Origin: Diphasiastrum complanatum
Taxonomy: Eukaryota > Streptophyta > Lycopodiopsida > Lycopodiales > Lycopodiaceae
NCBI GenBank assembly: GCA_029204225.1
Contig: CM055097.1
Span: forward strand, 69,103,241 to 69,167,240
Reading direction: 5' to 3'
DNA: 64,000 nucleotides
In this document: positions 1-64,000 of the stretch, piece after piece
How positions within the stretch are numbered: the first letter of the stretch is position 1
Layout of the letters: each line of letters begins with the position of its first letter
Made by a program: the position numbers and the translations under genes
The notes under the pieces: generated by a model
The model's database searches: none
The model's input: the letters and a program-made list of their open reading frames with translations, nothing else
Told to the model about the DNA's origin: nothing

Positions 1-300
1 TAGTGAAAGTAGTAAAGCCAATTACAAAGAATTGCAGGATTTTGCTATAACTACGCCATAATTTGAACCTAAAAAGCCTATAAGGTGATACGTAGAGTAT
101 GATAGTATCTTCTATCAGCTACAATCATACAGTAGCACAAGGTATCAGGAGATGTACAAACGAACTTCCTCATCCTAAAATGGAATACTATGAATCACAT
201 TGAGAACTGAAGTTGAAGCCACAATCAACTTGAAAGTTGTCATGAAATAGCTTCTTATGGACATAATGAAATTTCGAGTAAAGAGACAGCTAAAGCGCAC

Positions 301-56293
<55,993 letters not shown>

Positions 56294-56640
56294 GACGCCC
56301 CTCCCTGCCTTTTTCTCACAATCTAAAGCAACAACTCTTGGCATCCCCTACTCCGATCCATCTTTTCAAATACTTCTGAGGAAACGCTCTACCCCTTCCT
56401 CGTCGTCATCCTCCTCCTCCTCCTCCGCTTTCTTGCTCTCCATTCATAGCGCCCTTGTCCTCCATCGGTGGATCCTCTCCTATAATACTATAAAATGATA
56501 ACTACATGAACAACACCCTTAATGGATTTTTGGTCATTATTTTGCATGGATTTTTGGTCATTATTTTGCCCATTTCTGAACAGATTAAAAAGCAGAATAG
56601 TCCTGCGTCTGCCACGTGATAGCATCGGATTGGTCTCAAA
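56294..56640 (-). promoter_or_regulatory. Putative FAD synthase promoter and 5' leader
   Basis: Upstream of exon 1, read on the minus strand. There is a CCAAT box at 56629-56633, a CACGTG G-box at 56613-56618 (context CACGTGGC), and a TATA-like TATAGTATTATA at 56481-56492. A GA-rich purine leader runs through about 56395-56440. The leader holds short upstream ORFs starting near 56465, 56423 and 56366, all out of frame with the main start. A perfect 24-bp tandem pair lies at 56522-56569. The core elements are visible; their use is inferred. Confidence 0.5.
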
Positions 56641-58040
56641 AAAATTTAGTGCTGATTTGGGCCTCGCCTAAAAAAATTCTGAAAATTTTTACTGGGCAAA
56701 ATGGCCTCTGCCCGGCCCCTTCCATAATATGTAATTGGCATTGAGCATTGATAGCGGACAGCTGTCAAATGTTCATATGTCGTGAACATCATATTTAATT
56801 GCACTTCAATTCAAAGCCAATTACGCCGTGAGCAAGCCTGCTATCATGTAAAAGCACTCTTCAACGCACCTCACTGCAGGGCGGCTTGGTGCGTGAAAAC
56901 AGAGGGTAGCGGGCCTGCTCACTCCCACTACCTAGTCCATTTCACACATGTAAATTCATCATTGGAGTGCCTTGATATTAACTGTAACTAGACAGGTTTT
57001 GTTGTGAAGTGGTAAGCTATTGTGATCGTATGCTTAGAGCTAATGCGTCGTGCATCATAAGTGAGCATCAAAACACTTTTCATATAGTTTTAAAATGAAA
57101 TCTCTTTTATGACTATTCTATAGCATTTAGATTGTTCTTTCACTTTGATTCAAAGCTTTTCTTGATCTCAAAGGTCCCCTTGTTTTTAACTTTAGAGGAA
57201 TGGCATATCCTATTACCTATTGGTGACGCTATTCTAGTTAGTCATCAAGCAGTTGGTTTTGAGTAATTAATTTAATATTTTAAGCTTTATTAAACTTTTT
57301 AGCTAATTTCTCTTTGTCGTTTGGCATTATGATTCTATATATTTTCATCTTTTTGTACATTGATGGGTTTTCCCGTCCTTTGTTACTAAAAGCAGGAATA
57401 TTTAATTTTTTAAAGTTCATCAACAATTATACATCTTAATCATATCGCTAGTAAATATTCGTTAGAAAGTAATCAACTAACATACTTTCAAAAACTCTTA
57501 GAACTATAAATGATTGAGAGAGGTAATTCACGAGGGTGGCAAGCTAGGCCAAGTGTGCAACGTGCCCATCTTGCCAACCCTCTCAACAATCTATAAGCGT
57601 TAAGAGTGAATTTCATCACAAAGTTGTAAATACTAAGAAAGCAAACATGAATAAGAGCAAGATTTGTACACGTAATCGTTTGACTATATCTGGGGAATAT
57701 TTGTGGGATATCCTAAAGAAAGGATTTACATATCATCAAATCATTTACATGTAAAGCAAAGATGGGGAATTAGTAAATGTACATTCCATTTTTTTATTCA
57801 TTGTCATATGAGCATTCCAACTCTTCACGAATACATTCTGACTTATTATGTAATCAAAACTTGCGATTAGTTTTTATTCACATTAAAGAGAAAAAATGTA
57901 GTCTAAAATAAAGTGAAGAGAAGAGAGAGGAGATAAGTAGTCAGGTGCAGATGAGAGGGACATGGATGAAACGAAGAGAGGGAGAAGAGGGAGATATGGT
58001 TGAGTGTAGTTAGTTTGAAAAAGGGGAGTGAAGTAAGTAT
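56641..58040. other. Upstream intergenic sequence, no gene recognised
   Basis: A/T-rich with only short unrelated frames. Confidence 0.5.
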
Positions 58041-58048
58041 ACACAAAA

Positions 58049-58050
<2 letters not shown>

Positions 58051-58092
<42 letters not shown>

Positions 58093-58181
58093 TTCGAGTG
58101 TAGGAGAGGAGAAAAAAAGGATATGTAGGCCGAGTGGAGAGAGAGAAAAAAGACATATATAGGTCAAGTGGGAGAAAAGGC

Positions 58182-58231
<50 letters not shown>

Positions 58232-58232
58232 A
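58051..58232. repeat. Two (TG)n microsatellites
   Basis: TG tracts at about 58051-58092 and 58184-58231, separated by purine-rich GAGAGA/GGAGAA sequence. Open frames across them are low-complexity artefacts. Confidence 0.9.
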
Positions 58233-58799
58233 ATGACCTTGCTACATAATAATAGCCACTTGTGGACAACAATTGCATTGATGTGATAGCTATCTACACA
58301 CATTTTTTGATGACATAATCTTGTGAGATGGGGCCCATCTTCAGATATGAAGAAAGAGGGTTAATACTTCGTTAAAAAAAAATTAGGATGAAATGCATTG
58401 GAGGGACCTAAGGGCTAGATTCGATTTGAAGGGCCACTTTTTTCAAGTTGACGAAATAGTTCAAAGCACCCTCTTCTTAAACTTTTATGTCTATTTGGCA
58501 TAAATAGAGATACAATATTCCAAATTTGACCCTATAAGAGCATGCACGTAGTTAAGAAATAAAGTGACTATCTAATATCAAAAGAACCATGTTCCATAAT
58601 CATTTTCTCACCATTTTAGTGTGTGGAATGAGAGAGACTCAGCATGGTGACTTTGGGTCATTTGTAGGCAATTTGGCCAAACTAGAGCCAATTGTTGATT
58701 GTAATCCTACCACATGCTTGAAGTGTCTATTTGATACTACATCACCCTCAAATTTTGTTGCGAGTAGTTTTGTGGTCAAATCACATTAAAATTATAAGG

Positions 58800-59690
58800 T
58801 ATGGCCAATATGGGTGAGTAAGTGCTAGGGGAGGCTAGCAAGCTTGATGGGTTCTCCAATTATAAATGTCTGGAGGTTTAAGATGAAAAACATTGTCATT
58901 GAGAGTGAATTGTGAGAAATTATGATAGGGGAAGATGATAGGGGAAGAACGAAGGCCGATCACCATTGAAATGAAAATTAAGGCCTTTGATAGGCATGTG
59001 AGACATGCACTTACTGTCATCAATCTATTATTGGAAGATCATGTACTCACTTACATACACAAAGCAATGATGCCCAAACAGGCATGGGATGCTTCAAAGG
59101 CACAATACAAGACATCAAATCCCTATCGAATATTGTTCTTATGCACAAAATTGAGTAGAGTGTGCATGAATACAAGTCATGTAGGACAGATTCCTCACCA
59201 AGATCAAAGTATTGAGAGATTAACTTTCTGTTGTTGGTGAACGAATTATAGACATGAATTTAGTACAAATGACAATGAGCGACATGGTTGCAAGCTATCA
59301 GATGTTCATGAGTGGCATAGATTCAATGGATAGAATGGCCAACATTTGAGGAGCTTCAGGGTTCTTGTTACAAGAAAAACAGAGGCATGTGGTGGCCAAG
59401 TCACCTCTAAAGTAACCAGATAATCAACCATTGGTCACCAAGGAGAAGCGTTGACAACAATTTCAAATGGAGTGAAAGATTGGATATACAAAACAGTCAA
59501 CTACCTTTGAAAAATGAACAAAAATAAGTGTTTCTAATTGCGACAAACTAGATCATTGGACAAGAGATTATAGGAAAAAACAAGTTGATATCATGATGAG
59601 AAAGGTGAGGCAACTTTCAAATCACCAAGTACTATTTATTATGTTGGAAAGTTCTTGCATTGTGATATTTCTATAGATTGTCATCTTAAA
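58800..59690 (+). pseudogene. Decayed Copia gag
   Basis: Fragments in several frames. They include MANMGE and EASKLDGFSNYK (start of a UBN2-type gag), a region near 59240-59330 resembling the second half of gag (IDMNLVQMTMSDMVASYQMF), and SNCDKLDHWTRDYRKKQ, a zinc-knuckle remnant, near 59530-59585. Many stops. Confidence 0.65.
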
Positions 59691-59848
59691 AGGTGTTGTA
59701 GTGTGGGCAAAAATAGTTTTGCATCAACCTATTGCCTGAACGATTGATTGTTCCCAAGTGACCTTAAAATTCTCTTGACATATTTCATTCTCTATCATTT
59801 TTATTGATTTATGTTTAATTGTTGCTTTTTGCTAGAATGTTTTGAAAG

Positions 59849-61039
59849 TGTTGTATAGCTACCTTTACAAGCCTTACTTCCGGCGCCACCGGTGCCAGTA
59901 TTGTCCCCGGTGCCAGCAGCACCCCTGCTGCTCCCGGCGCCGCTCCCGGCGCCACTGTGATCAAAATCCAGCCGGAGGCAAGTTCCTATGGCTGAAAATC
60001 TTTGATTGGTTCTAGCGAAGTCCAGAGAGCTCAGATCGATGTGCAATCACCTCACACGATCTAGGCATGATTAAAGGAAAACGACTTTCTAGAAAAAGAA
60101 AACGACTTTCTAGAGAGAGAAAATGTGCTTTACCAGCCTGGGTAGAGTACTTTGTATGAGGGAGGTGGCGAGTCCCACCAATACTATAGGGGAGTGCGGG
60201 TTGCGACTCAGGGTGAGCTCCAACCAAGTCTCAGCCTCCCTTGCTGGAATGTTCTCCTGGCACTCGCCTTGGCATGCCAGCGCCCCGGAGACTAGGGTCC
60301 GTCACACACTTGAAATGTAACCTTCTCAAATTTATCAATAAAGTGGGATTTTCCTCAAACCGACTCTGATTACCTTCTGGGTTTCAGTGTTCAGTAAAAG
60401 CGCCAGTTGTAAGGCCGCTTCAAACTTTTTAATTTGGCACATAGCTGAGGGTCGTATCCCTGGATGCCAGCGGTATGCCGTCGGGACCATTCGGTCCGTG
60501 GCGCCAGCGGTATGTTGTCGGGACCATTTGGTCCAGTAATTGGTTGTCTCCATATCTGTCACGGCTTGTGGTTCTGAGTGTTCCTTGTATGAACGTGAAT
60601 GGGTTAAGCTCTTGGGGAACGGGCTCTAACTTGTCGGCTGAGTTGGATGGCTTGCTTGGGTGGAAGTTACCTGTTTATGGCTGCCCAGTCTGGCGTGGCG
60701 CCAGGTTGGCTTCCAGCGCTCGTGACAAAGCTTTCAGTTGATGTAAGTCAGACCGCTTGCTTAGAATGGATGTTACTCGTTTGTAACAAAGCTTCGAGTT
60801 GGTTAAGTTTGATGTATGTCGGGCGGCTGGCGCGGAGGGAAGTCACCCACATCGGGACCCCCAATCTAGCATGGCGCCAGGTTGGATCTCAATGTTGGTT
60901 TTCGGAACTTCAAGTTGGTTAAGTCTGATCTTTGTTGGCGAGTTGGCTGCTTGTATGTCAAGTGGGTTTGGATGGCAAGAGTTGAAGGCTGGGAAGCTAG
61001 GTCGTGGTTCCCGGCTTCCTTTGGGATGCCTGCGCTACA
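59849..61039 (+). repeat. Solo LTR of the LARD family (1191 bp)
   Basis: Starts TGTTGTATAGC and ends GCCTGCGCTACA with the same internal order as the LARD1 LTR (43701-44923). Perfect target duplication GAAAG (59844-59848 and 61040-61044). The element body was lost by LTR-LTR recombination. It lies about 3.5 kb upstream of the FAD synthase start. Confidence 0.93.
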
Positions 61040-61044
61040 GAAAG

Positions 61045-61950
61045 TTACCAAGATACCCATGTATCAACTTGAAACCAAAGCTTTTATTCTCCACCTTTAA
61101 TTCATTGTATCTCATCGTTTTTTGTAGATTAATTATTATTGCCCATTGACAGTGCTAAATTGTCGCATCACTAATATTTTTTATCACGAATGAAATATAT
61201 ATAACTTGTTATGCAACTTGTTTTATTCTCAAACGTGTTGTTTACAATAACATTCTATTTCCTAGTCATTGTTGTACAAGGTACATAACGGTCGTCACTA
61301 TAGCGTGTTGTCGTGGTATATTATGTGGTTTATACTTATCATGCTTGGAAAAAGCTTATACTTTTCAAATTGGGCAAGGAGATTAAGATTTGTATAGATC
61401 TCAAAGTATATGTTAGTCCTTCGTGTTGGATGATTCTCCATCACAAAATTGTATGATTTGCCTAAATTATGTGTGTCAAGCTCATAGACCCAAACTATCA
61501 AGTTACCTCAAAAATAGATAGATTGTCAAAGTTTATAATTGTACGAGACAATATGGATATAACCATACCATGAACAAATAAACAAATTTATGTCATCAAC
61601 TATGTACGTAATGTCTCTATACTCACAAAGAAAACATACTTGAAAAAAAAAATCCATGTAAGCCAAACTCTTGTTTAGAATATTCACTAAATAATCTACA
61701 AAGATGTCAAAGTGTTCATCACTAGGCCCATAATATAGATCTCTATATAATGCTTCTTGGTTTCCAATGGAAGGCTCGAACTTGAGACCAAAGAAACTTT
61801 GGATGTCAAGCGTTAACCAATATAGATCTCTATATAATGACTCAAAAGACAAAATAATGATACATTGTGAATGTGCACATTAAAATTAGACCTTAATATA
61901 CTTTCATCAAGTCACGAATTATCGTTTTCTTGTCAAAGTAGTTTATTGCA
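61045..61950. other. Intergenic, nothing recognised
   Basis: A/T-rich. A 20-bp sequence ATATAGATCTCTATATAATG occurs twice, near 61735 and 61821. Confidence 0.4.
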
Positions 61951-61951
61951 A

Positions 61952-62150
61952 GGGCTAAGGGTCAAGGATTAAAGGACAAGGATTACGGACCAAGGGTTAA
62001 GGGCCAAGGGAGAAGAACCAAGGGCCAAGGGGTAAGGGCTAAGAGTTAAGAGAGGAGATAAGGAGCAAGGGTTAAGGGCCAAGGGCCAAGATAGAAAGAC
62101 CAAGAGCCAAGGGTTGAGGATCAAGGGCTAAGGACCAAAGGCCAAGAGAG
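61952..62150. repeat. Degenerate heptamer minisatellite (AAGGGYY)n
   Basis: About 200 bp of units such as AAGGGCC, AAGGGTT and AAGGACC on the plus strand. The units are irregular. Confidence 0.8.
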
Positions 62151-63030
62151 ATTAACAGATCAAAGCTCCTCTTGACAGCTCAAGACCAAAACCTTTTAAA
62201 ATCCTTTATTCATAAACCAACAAGGAAAAACATAGCTAAAAAGCATACAGTACTAGAAAGCACCGTAAAGCAAAACATATTTCAAGACATCCAACTGGTA
62301 CCTACCACCATCCCACCACAAAACCACGCAAGTTAGCACAATGAGGAAGACAGGTGTCAACGTTGAATGTCAGTTGTTATCCATGTACAAAATAAGTTTA
62401 CTTAACTAATCAGCATGTGGTAACGATGAAAATTTTGTAGTCCAGTCTTCCCTTATTGATAGATGTTTATAGCAATAAGTCGAGCCATAAATTTACCATA
62501 TCAAGGCGAGTGCCATGCTGATCGGTATGATGGTTCTGGTCCTTATCTTATTAAATAAATCAAACAAATACGCATTTTACAAAATAAGCTATATACAATA
62601 TAAAGAAGTTTGCAAACGAGTGAGTAGCTTGGACCGGTACATGAAGTGCGAGGCAAATCCATGCCATACCGGCATTCCTACCTGTAAATAGGTAATGTAC
62701 GATACTTGTAACTTCTTGAACGAATCCATGCTATACAAGAGTCCGCAAGCTAGCTCATCGTTATATTGTCTATGAGTCATGATCGTGATTTTTTTTAAGA
62801 AAAACCAAAATACAATATTTGTAATCATTCATGATTGATTCAGTATGCTATGGTAGTGCATGTCAGAGAAAGAGATATGTAACGAACTGGTTTAAGAATC
62901 GACCTGCTCTTCTAAACTTACGTTAATTAAAGAACCTCTTATGCTACCAATGTATTATTTTTTAAGTTTCAAACTTTTGATAAGTGTGAGAAGCACCAAC
63001 CTGAATGGTAGACACTAACAATTCTTCTGA
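62151..63030. other. Intergenic, nothing recognised
   Basis: No motif or conserved frame seen. Confidence 0.4.
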
Positions 63031-63234
63031 AGTGGTCATGCTTGCTTTTGACTAAGTTTAAATCCGTATCCAGTTCTATGTATATCATTGCATAATCATC
63101 CGTATGACGAACATGTTATTGTTAGAATTCATGACTAAGTGGTCATGCTTGCTTTTGACTAAGTTTAAATCTGTATCCAGTTCTATGTATATCATTACAT
63201 AATCATCCGTATGACGAACATGTTATTGTTATCA
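63031..63234. repeat. 107-bp tandem duplication
   Basis: Two direct copies starting AGTGGTCATGCTTGC (63031 and 63138), nearly identical. Confidence 0.9.
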
Positions 63235-64000
63235 AAGCTTTCGTAGTAGTTTTTAGTAGTATAGCTCTTGCATAGCCTTGATAACGGAGTTGAATAAGAG
63301 CGTTCATACCTTTGGTCGCTGTAAATCAGAAACCAATGGTATGAGTCTAGAATTCGTGCTACATCATTGCTATTATGTGCAAGACAGAGGTGATAGCAAG
63401 TATTTTTAATGAAACTACGCATCACGAGTGCTATCGTGCTAAGATATACCATACAGTTAAGAAGAAGATTATGGCTCATCGTTGGACAGTATGTAAGAAA
63501 TTGCAATGGTATCCCCATTGTTGATTGCCACGATGAATATCACCATAATGTGTCATATAACTCAATAGGAGAAGTGGTGTGTCAATATATCGCTAGATCA
63601 ACAGCGATTTGCCATCAACAACTACTATACATATCTGTAGTATGCGCCTCTTAGAGGTATAAGCATAATGTATGCATCATATATCAGAAAATAGTCGCTT
63701 CTGGCTAGCGATGAGATGCCTAAAAAGTTGTAAACAAAGTGTATGCATCACAAAGTATTATGCAATCAGAGAACAATCGCATTTTGGCCAACGATGGATT
63801 TCCAAATCAAATGTGAATACATGTATCATATCCATTCTACTATCATTTTGATCGGCGTAGGGCCGCGAGCAAGAAACCATGCCTTATACAAGTAATAACC
63901 AGATGCATAGGCCACGCTACAACGCTTATCAAAGAGGTACAATATGTACTGTCATTCGTTTGCAAGAAAGCATTTCGTTAGCAAGCATAGATAGGTATCA
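63235..64000. other. Intergenic with weak diverged repeats
   Basis: GTATGCATCA followed by ATCAGARAA and TCGC occurs twice around 63670-63800. No gene recognised. Confidence 0.35.

Noticed and set aside
145-180. FAD synthase exon 11
   Set aside because: An acceptor is followed by Asp-Glu-Glu as expected for the family, but a stop comes after six more codons and no good donor was seen. Too weak to call.
61526-61852. 108-residue minus-strand frame
   Set aside because: A/T-rich, contains a duplicated 20-bp repeat, and no family motif or splice context.
61952-62150. Interstitial telomere
   Set aside because: The unit is AAGGGYY with heavy variation, not the plant TTTAGGG array.
63195-63518. 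107-residue minus-strand frame
   Set aside because: Overlaps a tandem duplication, has no recognisable motif and no supporting neighbour.

Overview
The window is plant nuclear DNA. It holds part of one single-copy host gene, an FAD synthase of the PAPS-reductase plus MoCF-domain type, on the minus strand and stretched over more than 56 kb by transposon-filled introns. Ten coding exons were found by reading the minus strand. Exon 1 is at 56193-56293, exons 2-6 lie between 16713 and 14947, exon 7 is at 3046-3339, and exons 8-10 lie between 1837 and 301. Together they make 1107 bases (369 codons), and every junction keeps phase with GT..AG borders. Intron 1 is 39,479 bp and intron 6 is 11,607 bp. 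The last exons lie off the left edge. Giant introns packed with LTR elements, initiator-Met primer sites, BED/DUF659 hAT transposons and plant LINEs suggest a large-genome vascular plant, probably a gymnosperm or fern. That placement is inference.

Layout, left to right. 0.3-3.3 kb: exons 10-7 with plain introns and a possible SINE. 3.4-14.9 kb (intron 6): a LINE on the minus strand (3.6-7.7 kb), a 580-bp near-perfect palindrome, a Ty3/gypsy integrase fragment, a TAG-rich tract, a broken gag-like region, and a decayed Copia carrying a hAT-type MITE with an 8-bp target duplication. 14.9-16.7 kb: exons 6-2. 16.7-56.2 kb (intron 1): a LINE stub, decayed Copia, gypsy and hAT pieces (17-28.5 kb); a BED/DUF659 hAT transposon cut into pieces (28.5-53.2 kb); and, nested in it, a young Copia (32630-38053), a second gypsy (gypsy2), a non-coding long-LTR element (LARD1, 40.7-44.9 kb), part of a relative (LARD2), and a chromodomain gypsy (gypsy1, 45543-51777). 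53.2-56.2 kb: a 140-bp CT tract, a LINE 3' stub, a Copia RT fragment and a second MITE. 56.3-64 kb: the promoter side of the gene, with a decayed Copia gag, a solo LARD-family LTR with its target duplication, and simple repeats.

The nesting can be dated in relative terms. The hAT is oldest. Gypsy2, LARD1 and gypsy1 inserted into it, and the Copia inserted into the gypsy2 LTR. LTR pairs differ at 2 of 405 positions in the Copia and about 8 of 358 in gypsy1. One LARD1 LTR is split between 31.2-31.6 kb (reversed) and 40.7-41.1 kb, yet the outer edges still carry the same 5-bp target duplication. hAT exons 1-4 are on the minus strand and exons 5-6 on the plus strand. A segment of about 9.5 kb was therefore inverted inside the host intron.

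No tRNA, rRNA or CRISPR features were seen. Apart from the FAD synthase there is no second recognisable host gene. All claims rest on manual reading and remembered family motifs; no alignment or database search was run.
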